A stretch of DNA of 64,000 bases. Source: Frateuria_A sp051900425. Lineage in GTDB: Bacteria; Pseudomonadota; Gammaproteobacteria; Xanthomonadales; Rhodanobacteraceae. The notes under the pieces are model-generated. The model was not told the DNA's origin and did not search any database. It saw only the letters and a list, made by a program, of their open reading frames with translations. Of this stretch, positions 46,264-55,228 are shown piece by piece (position 1 is the stretch's first letter; each line of letters opens with the position of its first letter). Made by a program: the position numbers and the translations under genes. The stretch lies in contig NZ_JBHZGK010000002.1 in the NCBI RefSeq assembly GCF_051900425.1, positions 62,001 through 126,000 on the forward strand, written 5' to 3'.

Positions 46264-47484
46264 ATGACAGTCCCCCCCTCCCCACGCGGGCCCGTGCTGA
46301 TCGTCGGCGGCGGCCTGGTCGGCGCCAGCCTGGCGATCGCGCTGGATGCGGCCGGTGTCGATGCGATGCTGGTCGAAGCCGCCGCGCCGCGCGTCGAGGC
46401 GCAGCCGAGCTACGACGAGCGCAACCTGGCGCTGGCGCGCGCCACCGTCAACGGACTGGAGGCGATCGGCGTGTGGAAGCACACGCGGGAAGGCGCCACG
46501 GCCATCGAGCACATCCATGTCAGTCGCGCGGGTGAATTCGGCAGTGCGCGGCTTGAGGCGAGCGATGCCGGCGTCGATGCTCTGGGTTGGACGCTGCCGG
46601 CGCGTGAACTGGGCGCGGCGCTGCTGCGCCGGCTGGAGGAATGCACGCGTTTGCAACGGCTCGCTCCGGCCAGGCTGGAGGCGCTCGAACCGGTCGCCGA
46701 TGGCTGGCGCGCGCAGGTGCGCACCGCCGAGGGCGTGCGACAGATCGACACGCCGCTGCTGGTCGGCGCCGACGGCACCCATTCGTTTGTGCGCGAGCAA
46801 CTGGGCATCGCCGCAGATACCCACGATTACGGGCAGACGCTGTTCGTCTGCACCGTCACCCCCGAACGCGAGCACGGCCATCGCGCGTACGAGCGCTTCG
46901 GCGACGAAGGCCCGGTCGCCCTGTTGCCATTGGCCGGTCGCCGCTGCGGCCTGGTGCTTACCGTGCCGGGATCGCAGGCCGAGGCGGTGGCGGCGATGGA
47001 CGATGCAGACTACCTGGCGCTCGCGCAGCGCCGTTTCGGCTGGCGGCTGGGCCGCCTCGGCCGTCCGGGCAAGCGCTTTCCCTACCCGATCCAGCGCGTC
47101 GCCGCCAACCGTCTTACCGGACCACGCGCGGTGCTGGTCGGCAACGCGGCGCAGACCGTGCACCCGATCGGCGCGCAGGGCTTCAACCTGGGCCTGCGCG
47201 ACGCGCTGACCCTGGCCGAGCTCGTGGCCGCCGCGGCCGACCCTGGCGACGAGCGCCTGCTCGCCACCTACGCGGCTCGCCGCGCTCCGGACCGCGACGG
47301 CACCATGGCGATGAGCCATGGCCTGGTGCAGCTGGCCTGCCTGCCACAACCGTGGCTCGGTCCGCTGCGCTCGCTGGCGCTGCTCGCCTGCGACCGCCTG
47401 CCGCCACTGAAGGATGCGGTACTCCGGCGCGGCATGGGCTTCCGCGGCGAGCCGCCGCAGGCCGTGCTGGAGCGCTCACCGTGA
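46264..47484 (+). CDS. ubiH: Ubiquinone hydroxylase UbiH
   Basis: FAD-dependent monooxygenase of ubiquinone synthesis. The 406-aa protein has the Rossmann GGGLVGASLA loop near residue 15, the second FAD motif GADGTHSFVREQLG, and the third motif VGNAAQTVHPIGAQGFNLGLRDA. The Asn and Gln in GNAAQ (usually GDAAH) are characteristic of UbiH rather than UbiI or UbiF. The ATG at 46264 is preferred over an in-frame ATG 24 nt upstream. Its stop overlaps the next hydroxylase by 4 nt (GTGA). Confidence 0.88.
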   Translation: MTVPPSPRGPVLIVGGGLVGASLAIALDAAGVDAMLVEAAAPRVEAQPSYDERNLALARATVNGLEAIGVWKHTREGATAIEHIHVSRAGEFGSARLEASDAGVDALGWTLPARELGAALLRRLEECTRLQRLAPARLEALEPVADGWRAQVRTAEGVRQIDTPLLVGADGTHSFVREQLGIAADTHDYGQTLFVCTVTPEREHGHRAYERFGDEGPVALLPLAGRRCGLVLTVPGSQAEAVAAMDDADYLALAQRRFGWRLGRLGRPGKRFPYPIQRVAANRLTGPRAVLVGNAAQTVHPIGAQGFNLGLRDALTLAELVAAAADPGDERLLATYAARRAPDRDGTMAMSHGLVQLACLPQPWLGPLRSLALLACDRLPPLKDAVLRRGMGFRGEPPQAVLERSP

Positions 47485-48692
47485 ACGCGCGGCTCACCGA
47501 AGCGCGCCGGCGGGCGCCGCTGCTCGACGTGGCGGTGGTCGGTGGCGGCATGGTCGGCGCCGCGACGGCGCTCGCGCTGGCCCGCGCCGGTTTCGCCACG
47601 GCGCTGCTGGAAGCACGCCCGCCGACGCCCTGGCACGCCCGGGACGAGGTCGACCTGCGCGTGGTCGGGCTGGCGTCTTCGTCGGTCGCGTTGCTCGATG
47701 AGCTGGACGTCTGGGCATCCATCCGCGATTGCCGTGCCGCCTCGTACGGACGGATGCATGTGTGGGATGCGCGCACCGGCGCCGCAGTCGACTTCGATGC
47801 CATTGCCGAGGGCCGCGCCTGGCTGGGCTGGATCGTCGAGAACAACCTGGTGCAGTGGACGTTGTGGCAGGCGCTTGAAGCGGCGGGCGTGCAGCGGCTG
47901 TGCCCGGCGCAGGTGACCGGCTACGAGGCGCGCGAGGATCGCGTGCTGCTGCAGATGGAGGCCGCCGCGACCGCCAGCCTGTCCGCGCGCCTGCTGGTCG
48001 CCGCCGACGGCGCCGGCTCGCCGCTGCGCCGGTTGGCCGGGCTGGATACGCACGGCCGCGACTACGGCCAGCGGGGCGTCGTCGCGCATGTCACCACCGA
48101 ACGCCCGCACCAGCACACCGCGTGGCAGCGCTTCCTGCCCGGCGGGCCGCTGGCGTTGCTGCCACTGGCCGACGGGCGCAGCTCGATCGTGTGGTCGCTG
48201 CCCGAGGCGGAGGCGCAACGCGTGCTGGCGCTGGACGATGCCGCCTTCTGCGCCGAGCTCGGCGTGGCCAGCGATTTCCGCCTCGGCCCGGTGCTCGCGA
48301 CCACCCGCCGCGCCGCCTTCCCGCTCAGGCTGCAACTGGCCGACCGCTACCAGGCCGAGCGCCTGGTGCTGCTGGGCGATGCGGCGCACGCGGTGCATCC
48401 GCTGGCCGGGCAGGGCGTGAACCTGGGCTTGCGCGACGTGGCCGAGCTACGCGACACGCTGGTGGCCGCGCGCGAAGCCGGCCGCAACATTGCCGCGCCG
48501 CATGTGCTGCGCCGCTACGCGCGCCGCCGGCGCAGCGCCGACACGCTCGACGCGTGGAGCTTCGATGCGCTGGGCCGCATCTACGCCTGGCAGGCGCCGC
48601 CGCTGGTCGCGGCGCGTGCGCTGGGCGTACGGCTGGTCGACCGGCTGACGCCGCTCAAGCGACGCCTGGCCGCACACGCCGCCGGCCGATGA
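47481..48692 (+). CDS. Ubiquinone hydroxylase, UbiI/VisC or UbiF type
   Basis: FAD-dependent monooxygenase, paralogue of the upstream UbiH and probably acting on a different ring position in the same pathway. The 403-aa protein has VVGGGMVGAATALALARAGF, VAADGAGSPLRRLAG, and the motif LLGDAAHAVHPLAGQGVNLGLRDVAEL, the GDAAH form seen in UbiI/UbiF. The start is GTG, overlapping the ubiH stop by 4 nt. Which carbon it hydroxylates cannot be told from sequence. Confidence 0.86.
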   Translation: MNARLTEARRRAPLLDVAVVGGGMVGAATALALARAGFATALLEARPPTPWHARDEVDLRVVGLASSSVALLDELDVWASIRDCRAASYGRMHVWDARTGAAVDFDAIAEGRAWLGWIVENNLVQWTLWQALEAAGVQRLCPAQVTGYEAREDRVLLQMEAAATASLSARLLVAADGAGSPLRRLAGLDTHGRDYGQRGVVAHVTTERPHQHTAWQRFLPGGPLALLPLADGRSSIVWSLPEAEAQRVLALDDAAFCAELGVASDFRLGPVLATTRRAAFPLRLQLADRYQAERLVLLGDAAHAVHPLAGQGVNLGLRDVAELRDTLVAAREAGRNIAAPHVLRRYARRRRSADTLDAWSFDALGRIYAWQAPPLVAARALGVRLVDRLTPLKRRLAAHAAGR

Positions 48693-48762
48693 TTCCACGC
48701 CGCGGCCGGACGCCGCGGAGCACCGGCGCGGAGCGCCACCTCACCCCACCGGAGCCGTCGCC

Positions 48763-49545
48763 ATGCGTCGCATCCTGTTCGCCCTGCTTTCGCTTCCCCT
48801 GGCCTTCGCCGCCCAGGCGAAGATGGTGCATCGGTCGGTCGAGTGGACCGCTGGCGGCACCCGCTTCCACAGCGTGCTGGTCTACGACGACGCGGGTGCC
48901 GGCAAGCGCCCGGGCCTGGTGATGGTGCCCAACTGGTACGGGGTGAACGACCAGGCCATCAGGAAGGCCGAGATGATCGCCGGCAAGCAGTATGTGATCC
49001 TGCTCACCGACATGTACGGGCAGGACGTTCGCCCGACCAGCAACGACGAGGCGAAGGCCGCGGTGCAACCGCTCTACGCCGACCGCGGGCTGATGCGCCA
49101 CCGCGTGAACACGGCGCTGGCGCAACTGAAGGCCCAGGCCGGCACCGCGCCGCTGGACACCGGCAAGCTCGCCGCGATCGGCTTCTGCTTCGGTGGCTCG
49201 GCGGTGCTGGACCTCGCCCGCAGCGGCGCCGACGTCGCCGCGGTGGTGTCCTTCCATGGCGCCCTGGCGGCCGGCAAGCCGGCGCTGCCGGACCACTTCA
49301 AGGCGCGCGTGCTCGCCATGAACGGGGCCGACGACAAGGGCACCATGCCCGATGCCGGCGCGTTCATGGACGAGATGCGCGCCAGCGCGGCCGACTGGCA
49401 GTTCGTGGTGCTCGGCAACGCGGTGCATTGCTTCACCGAAGTCGGCGAGAACGCACCCGGCTGCAAGTACGACGCCCGCGCCGCTGCGCGCAGCTATCGC
49501 ATGATGCACGACTGGCTGGACGCGGCGTTTGCCGATCGACCGTAG
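48763..49545 (+). CDS. Secreted dienelactone hydrolase-family protein
   Basis: Alpha/beta hydrolase of the dienelactone hydrolase family, exported by an N-terminal signal peptide (MRRILFALLSLPLAFAAQA, about residues 1-19). The 260-aa protein has the nucleophile motif GFCFGG, with cysteine in place of serine as in dienelactone hydrolases. A late Asp (NGADDKG) and His (NAVHCFTE) complete the triad. The substrate is unknown. It is followed by a family A repeat and converges on the diguanylate cyclase gene. Confidence 0.85.
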   Translation: MRRILFALLSLPLAFAAQAKMVHRSVEWTAGGTRFHSVLVYDDAGAGKRPGLVMVPNWYGVNDQAIRKAEMIAGKQYVILLTDMYGQDVRPTSNDEAKAAVQPLYADRGLMRHRVNTALAQLKAQAGTAPLDTGKLAAIGFCFGGSAVLDLARSGADVAAVVSFHGALAAGKPALPDHFKARVLAMNGADDKGTMPDAGAFMDEMRASAADWQFVVLGNAVHCFTEVGENAPGCKYDARAAARSYRMMHDWLDAAFADRP

Positions 49546-49554
49546 TCGGCCCAC

Positions 49555-49620
49555 GTAGGGTGGGCTTCAGCCCACCAGCCCGGCTTCGGGAGCGAGCGGT
49601 GGGCTGAAGCCCACCCTACG
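49555..49620. repeat. REP-like inverted repeat, family A copy 4
   Basis: Complete pair of facing units GTAGGGTGGGCTTCAGCCCA and its complement with a loop of about 26 nt, between two convergent genes. It is the best-preserved member of the family in the window. Confidence 0.88.
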
Positions 49621-49633
49621 GTGCTCGCGCAGC

Positions 49634-52600
49634 TTACGAGGCCGCGACGCGGTTGCGGCCATCCCGCTTGGCCCGGTACAGCCGCGCATCGGCGCGCGCG
49701 ATCAGCTCGTGCGTGCGTTCGCCGGGCTTGAGTTGCGCGGCCCCGATGCTGGCGGTCAGGCGCAGGCAATGGTCGCCATGGTCGACCTCCATGGTTGCGA
49801 TTGCCGAACGCATCGCTTCGGCGCGCTGCGCGGCCGTGGCGAGGTCCGCACCCTGCATCACCACCATCAGTTCCTCGCCGCCGTAGCGGCCGAGTCGGTC
49901 GTCCTTGCGGCACAGCGCGGCGACGCGCTGTGCCGCGCTTCGAAGCGCGGCATCGCCGGCCTGGTGGCCGTGGGTGTCGTTGAGCGCCTTGAACGCATCC
50001 AGGTCGAGCATCAGGATCGACAGCGGCGCGCCCGTGCGCTGCGCGGTCTCGTGTGCGAGTTCGAGCTGGCGCATCAGCTCGCGCCGGTTGAGCAGGCCGG
50101 TCAGCTCGTCGACGCTGGCCAGCCGGTTGAGCCGCTCGTTGGCTTCCTGCAATTCGTGCGTGCGCTCCTGCACCAGTTGCGCAAGGCGGTCGGCACGGGC
50201 GAGCAGGTAGCGCGTGCGCAGGCGTACCAGCAGGTAGACCAGCGCCACGCCGAGCAGGCCCAGCACGATGCGCACCCAGCCCCGTTCGTACCAGCGGCCA
50301 CGTACTTCCAGCGGGATCACGTCCTGCACCGTGCGTGCGTGCAGTCCGGGGATGTCGGCCTGCAGCCACAGGCGGTAGTTGCCACCGGGCAGATTCGTGT
50401 ACGCCGCCGATGGCGGCACGCCGGACTCCAGTTCGGTCCACTGGGCGTCGAAGCCCTCCAGCCGGTAGCGGTAACGCACGTCGTCGGTGGCGGTGTAGTC
50501 GAGCAGGGCGAAGCCCAGCCGCAGCGCATGCACGTTGTCCAGCGGCAGTGGACGCCGTGCGGTCGGCAGCGCGGCGTAAGGCAGCGGCTTGCCATCGCGC
50601 AGTGCCGCGGTCACGGCCAGTGGCGCATCCGACTGGCGTGGCCGCACCTGCGGCGTGGGTTCGATCACGGTGAGTCCGCTGAGCCCGCCGAACAGCAGCT
50701 CGCCGGAGGGGCCCAGCGCGGCGGTGCGGTGGTTGTAGAAGCGCGCGCCGAGTCCGTCGCGTGCGCCCAGCGAGCGGATCCGGCCGGTCGCCGGTTCGTA
50801 CACGGCCAGGCCGTTGGCGGTGGCGATCCACAGCCGGCCAAGGCGGTCGGCGAGCACGCTGGCGACGTTGTCGCTGCCCAGGCCGTCGCTGCCGCGCAGC
50901 ACGGTGAAGCGGTAGCCGTGCGGGCCCGGCGGTGTCGCCGGCGTGGCGGCCAGCCCGCCGTAAGTGCCGACCCAGATACGGCCGCCCAGCTCGACCACGG
51001 AGCCGGCGTAGTTCTGCGGCAGGCTGCCCGGGTTGCCATCCTCGTGTACCAGGTTTTCGAACCCGCCTGCATCCGCGCGAAGGATGCTGATGCCGCCGCT
51101 GGTGGCGATCCACACGCTGCCGTCGGACAGCACCGCGATGTTGCGCACCTGGTCGTCGACCAGGCTGCGCGGGTCGCCCGGTTCGTGCCGGTAGTGCGTG
51201 ACGTGCCGCGTGCGGTCGATTCGGTAGAGGCCATCGTAGGTGCCGACCAGCAGCTCATCGCGCCAGGTGCGCAGGGCGAGGATCGGCCGCGTGTCGAGGC
51301 CGTCGACCGACCACGGGCGGATCGCCAGCGACGCCGGGTCGATCGTGACCAGCCCGCGCGCTCCAGCCACGATGCGCCCGTCCGGCAGCGTGTCGATCGC
51401 GCGCACGTCCTGATCCTGCTGCGCGCCGTCCAGGGTCAGCAGGCGGATCTGGCCGCTGGCCGGATCGACACGCGCGAGGCGGCCGCGGTTGAAGCCGAGC
51501 CAGATCGCGCCCTGGCGGTCGGTATGGACGCTGCGCACGTTCTCGTCGAGGTTGGCATCCTGGCGACCGAACAGCGCCAGCCCGTCCAGCGTGTGCACGA
51601 GGGTCGGGCGCGTGTCGCAGCGCGAGGCGTCGGTCTCGGTGGCCGCCCACAGGCCACTGGAGCGGTCCAGGAACAGCGCCCGCACGATGTTGCCGCCCAG
51701 CGAGCCCGGGCGCGCATTGTCGTGGCGCAGGGTGTCCAGCGTACCGTGGTGGGGGTCGTAGACGGCCACGCCCACGCCATCGGTGGCGATCCACAACCGG
51801 CCGTCCGGCGCTGCCAGCAGGTCGCGGATGGTGCGGTGCTGGATCGCCGGCGCGTCGCCATCGAGCCCGGGCGGCACGCGCGCGTGGCCCTGGCGATCGA
51901 TCACCGCCACGCCGCGGGTGCCGCTGCCCACCCACAGGTTGCCGGCCACATCCTCGCGCAGCGCCCAGATGTCCTCGTCCAGTACAAGGCTGGCGTCATC
52001 GTCGCCGCGGAACCGCACGAAGTGCGTCGTGCCGGCGCGCCGCAGGTACAGGCCTTCGCCGCTGCCCACCCACAGGTTGCCGCGCCGGTCCTGGCGCACG
52101 GCGAACACCGCCACGTCCGCCGGCAGGCCGGCGTCGGCCGAGGGCCGCTCGATCGTTCGCAGGTCGTTGCGCAGGTGGCTGAGCCCGTTCTGTCCGCCGA
52201 CCCAGAAACCGCCCGCGCCGTCCGGGGCCAGGGTGAGGACGTGCGGGCCGGTGCCGTGGGCGGGCGAGGCGTCGTAGGTGGAGAAGCGGTTGTCGCGCGG
52301 GTCGAAACGAGCCAGCCCGCCGGCGGAGGTGCCGACGATCAGGCTGCCGTCGGGCGCGGCCTGCAGCGCGCGGATGTAGTTGTCCGGCAGGCCGCCGGGG
52401 CCGGACTGGCGGAACACCTGCACGCGGTAGCCGTCGTAGCGCACCAGCCCGCCGAAGGTGCCGATCCAGATCAGGCCGTCGCGGTCCTGTGCGAACGCGG
52501 TGGTGGTGGCGTGCGGCAGGCCCGCGCGCACGGTGAGGTGCTCGAAGGCCAGGCTGTCCCAGTGCGACCAGTCGGCGGCCGGGGCCGCGGCGACGGTCGT

Positions 52601-52681
52601 CGCGGGCAGCAGCAGCGCCAGCCCCAGCAGCGCGAGGGCCAGCCAACGGAGGGGGCGTGAGGAGGGCATCGGGGCCGTCAT
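49634..52681 (-). CDS. Propeller-sensor diguanylate cyclase
   Basis: Membrane-bound enzyme predicted to sense a periplasmic signal and make cyclic di-GMP. The approximately 1015-aa precursor begins with a signal-like hydrophobic stretch. Many copies of the two-component-regulator propeller repeat follow (about 45-670; for example DRDGLIWIGTFGGLVRYDG), then a Y_Y_Y domain (about 690-760), one membrane helix, a coiled coil, and a C-terminal GGDEF domain. The active-site motif is GGEEL (934-938), a functional variant. An RKDD I-site lies 5 residues upstream, so product inhibition is likely. The start is uncertain: ATG 52681 or 52669, or GTG 52708. Confidence 0.86.
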   Translation of the reverse strand: MTAPMPSSRPLRWLALALLGLALLLPATTVAAAPAADWSHWDSLAFEHLTVRAGLPHATTTAFAQDRDGLIWIGTFGGLVRYDGYRVQVFRQSGPGGLPDNYIRALQAAPDGSLIVGTSAGGLARFDPRDNRFSTYDASPAHGTGPHVLTLAPDGAGGFWVGGQNGLSHLRNDLRTIERPSADAGLPADVAVFAVRQDRRGNLWVGSGEGLYLRRAGTTHFVRFRGDDDASLVLDEDIWALREDVAGNLWVGSGTRGVAVIDRQGHARVPPGLDGDAPAIQHRTIRDLLAAPDGRLWIATDGVGVAVYDPHHGTLDTLRHDNARPGSLGGNIVRALFLDRSSGLWAATETDASRCDTRPTLVHTLDGLALFGRQDANLDENVRSVHTDRQGAIWLGFNRGRLARVDPASGQIRLLTLDGAQQDQDVRAIDTLPDGRIVAGARGLVTIDPASLAIRPWSVDGLDTRPILALRTWRDELLVGTYDGLYRIDRTRHVTHYRHEPGDPRSLVDDQVRNIAVLSDGSVWIATSGGISILRADAGGFENLVHEDGNPGSLPQNYAGSVVELGGRIWVGTYGGLAATPATPPGPHGYRFTVLRGSDGLGSDNVASVLADRLGRLWIATANGLAVYEPATGRIRSLGARDGLGARFYNHRTAALGPSGELLFGGLSGLTVIEPTPQVRPRQSDAPLAVTAALRDGKPLPYAALPTARRPLPLDNVHALRLGFALLDYTATDDVRYRYRLEGFDAQWTELESGVPPSAAYTNLPGGNYRLWLQADIPGLHARTVQDVIPLEVRGRWYERGWVRIVLGLLGVALVYLLVRLRTRYLLARADRLAQLVQERTHELQEANERLNRLASVDELTGLLNRRELMRQLELAHETAQRTGAPLSILMLDLDAFKALNDTHGHQAGDAALRSAAQRVAALCRKDDRLGRYGGEELMVVMQGADLATAAQRAEAMRSAIATMEVDHGDHCLRLTASIGAAQLKPGERTHELIARADARLYRAKRDGRNRVAAS

Positions 52682-52762
52682 CGGCCGAAGCGCGGACGGC
52701 TTGAACACCGGCGCCGGGCGCGGCCCGCGGAAGCGGTCGGCCAGGCGCGCGGCACGGGCGGC

Positions 52763-53764
52763 TTAGGCGCTGCGCTCGACCGCGTAGGCGGCCAGTGCAT
52801 CCAGCGCCTCGCGATAGGGCGTGGCGGGCAGCACCGCCAGCGCGGCGCGGGCGGCCTCGGCGTGCGCCACGGCGCGCTCGTGCGTGCGTTCCAGCGCACC
52901 GCTGCGGCGGATGGTGGCGAGCACGCGGTCCAGTGCGGTGAGGTCGCCGTGTTCGATGGCCTGGCGCATCGCCTGCGTTTCGTCGGCCGTGGCCTGCTTC
53001 AGGGCGTAGATCACCGGCAGCGTCGGCTTGCCCTCGGCCAGGTCGTCGCCGATGTTCTTGCCCAGGGTGTCGGCGTCGCTGGTGTAGTCGAGCAGGTCGT
53101 CGGCGATCTGGAAGGCGTAGCCCAGTTCCATGCCGTAGCGGCGCAGCGCGGCGACCTGGTCGGTCGGCAGGCCGCCGAGCAGGCCGCCCAGTTCGGTGGC
53201 GGCGGCGAACAGCACCGCGGTCTTGCGCTCGATCACCGCCAGGTACGCCGCCTCGTCGACGTCGGCATTGCCGATATTGAGCAGCTGCAGCACCTCGCCC
53301 TCGGCGATGGTGTTGGTGGTATCGGCCAGGATGCGCATCACGCGCATGTCGTCCAATTCCACCATCAGCTGGAACGAGCGCGAGTACAGGAAGTCGCCGA
53401 CCAGCACGCTGGCGGCGTTGCCCCACAGCGCGTTGGCGGTCTTGCGGCCACGACGCAGGTCGGACTCGTCGACCACGTCGTCGTGCAGCAGGGTAGAGGT
53501 ATGGATGAATTCGATCACCGCGGCCAGCTTGATGTGCTGCGCGCCCGCGTAGCCGGCGGCGCCGGCGGCCAGCACGTGCAGCATCGGGCGCAGGCGCTTG
53601 CCGCCGCCGGCGATGATGTGGTCGGCGATCTGGTTGATCAGCACCACGTCGGAGGCCAGCCGCGCACGGATCAGCGCGTCCACGCGCTGCATGTCGGCGG
53701 CGGCCAGTTCACGCACGGCGGCGAAGTCGGCGGTTCGGCTGGCGTCGGCGGGCATCGGTTGCAT
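52763..53764 (-). CDS. ispB: Octaprenyl diphosphate synthase IspB
   Basis: Trans-prenyltransferase that makes the long isoprenoid tail of ubiquinone. The 333-aa protein has GGGKRLRPML, the first Asp-rich motif STLLHDDVVDESDLRRGR, and the second motif FQIADDLLDYTSD, followed by GKNIGDDLAEGKPTLPVIYAL. These match IspB very closely. The chain length (C40 or other) is inferred from the family. The ubiH and ubiI-like genes about 5 kb away belong to the same pathway. Confidence 0.92.
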   Translation of the reverse strand: MQPMPADASRTADFAAVRELAAADMQRVDALIRARLASDVVLINQIADHIIAGGGKRLRPMLHVLAAGAAGYAGAQHIKLAAVIEFIHTSTLLHDDVVDESDLRRGRKTANALWGNAASVLVGDFLYSRSFQLMVELDDMRVMRILADTTNTIAEGEVLQLLNIGNADVDEAAYLAVIERKTAVLFAAATELGGLLGGLPTDQVAALRRYGMELGYAFQIADDLLDYTSDADTLGKNIGDDLAEGKPTLPVIYALKQATADETQAMRQAIEHGDLTALDRVLATIRRSGALERTHERAVAHAEAARAALAVLPATPYREALDALAAYAVERSA

Positions 53765-53898
53765 GGGCGTCCGGGTGGCAAGACGGGCGATTATAGGGCC
53801 AGCTCTGCCGTGTGCGGCGGCGCGACATGGCGCCGCAACCGGGCATTCCGAGGCGATCCCTATAATGGGCCGATGACTTCCCGCCCGTTCCCCTTCCG

Positions 53899-55119
53899 GT
53901 GAGCAAGCTCTCGCCCCTCGAGCGCCGCAGTGCGCTGACCCTGGCCTGCGTCATCAGCCTGCGCCTGTTCGGGCTGTTCCTGATCATGCCGGTGTTCTCG
54001 CTCTACGCGAAGCAGATGCCGGACGCGAGCGGCCTGCTGATCGGCCTGGCGCTGGGCGTGTACGGGCTGGGCCAGGTGCTGCTGCAGATCCCGCTGGGCC
54101 TGTTGTCGGACCGGATCGGGCGCAAGCCGGCGATCACCATCGGCCTGCTCATCTTTGCCGTCGGCGGGCTGGTGGCGGCGATGTCGCACACGCTGATGGG
54201 GATCGTGGCCGGCCGCGCGCTGCAGGGCATGGGCGCGGTGGCCGGCGCAGGCACCGCGCTGGCCGCCGACCTCACCCGCGAAGACCAGCGCGGCAAGGTG
54301 ATGGGCATCATCGGCGTGTCGATCGGCGTGGCGTTCCTGCTGGCACTGATCCTGGGGCCGCCGCTGGAGGCGGTGGCCGGGCTGCCCGGGCTGTTCGGCG
54401 CCACCTCGATACTGGCACTGGCCTCGCTGGTGCTGCTGTGGCTGATCGTGCCCACGCCGCAGCGTGCGCAGGCGCCCGCCGCGGCGAGCCTCGGCGGCGT
54501 GCTGGCCATGCTGCGTGACGGCCGGTTGCTGGTGCTCAATGGCTCGGTGTTCTTCCTGCACCTGCTGCTGACGGCGAGCTTCGTCGGCCTGCCGCTGCTG
54601 CTGGCCGAGCGGCTGCACCTGCCGGCGGAGCGCCACTGGGAGCTGTACCTGCCGGTGATGACGATCGCCGCGCTGGTGATGGGCTCGGCCATGCACCGCA
54701 TGAAGGAGATCGGCCAGAGCCTGCGCATTGTGCTGGTGTGCGTGGCGGCCATCGGGCTGGCGTTGCTCGGCTTTGCGCAGTCGGGCGGGCATCTGGCCTG
54801 GCTCGGCGTGTCGGCGGCGGCGTTCTTCTCGGCGTTCAACCTGCTGGAAGCGGCACTGCCCAGCCTGGTGTCGCGGCTGGCACCAGCGCACCTGCGCGGC
54901 GCGGCGATGGGTGCGTACTCGACCAGCCAGTTCGTCGGCGCCTTCGTCGGCGGCGCCATCGGCGGTATCGCGCTGGGCCGGCTGGGCGTGAGCGGCGTGT
55001 TCCTGTGCGCGGCGGCGACCACGCTGCTGTGGTTGCCGCTGGTGGCGTTCGGTGCCCGGCGCATCGCCGCGCGCAGTGCCGCCGAACAGGCGGCCGCCGC
55101 CGCAAGCCCGGGGCAGTAG
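53899..55119 (+). CDS. MFS transporter, YajR-like core
   Basis: Twelve-helix major facilitator efflux protein. The 406-aa protein begins ERRSALTLACVISLRLFGLFLIMPVFSLYA and has the motif A loop GLLSDRIGRKPAI, resembling the N-terminal half of E. coli YajR. It is shorter and lacks the C-terminal ferredoxin-like YAM domain of YajR. The start is GTG at 53899. The transported compound is unknown. It lies upstream of the DedA-rhodanese gene and ssb, all on the plus strand. Confidence 0.8.
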   Translation: MSKLSPLERRSALTLACVISLRLFGLFLIMPVFSLYAKQMPDASGLLIGLALGVYGLGQVLLQIPLGLLSDRIGRKPAITIGLLIFAVGGLVAAMSHTLMGIVAGRALQGMGAVAGAGTALAADLTREDQRGKVMGIIGVSIGVAFLLALILGPPLEAVAGLPGLFGATSILALASLVLLWLIVPTPQRAQAPAAASLGGVLAMLRDGRLLVLNGSVFFLHLLLTASFVGLPLLLAERLHLPAERHWELYLPVMTIAALVMGSAMHRMKEIGQSLRIVLVCVAAIGLALLGFAQSGGHLAWLGVSAAAFFSAFNLLEAALPSLVSRLAPAHLRGAAMGAYSTSQFVGAFVGGAIGGIALGRLGVSGVFLCAAATTLLWLPLVAFGARRIAARSAAEQAAAAASPGQ

Positions 55120-55228
55120 GGCGCCGGCCGCAGCCCTTTCGGCCGCTGCCGGCCCGCCGGTTGCCCGGGATTGCGCCACGTCGTGGCCGCCCCCATATGG
55201 CGCGGCATCACTCCACGCGAGCCCGCCC

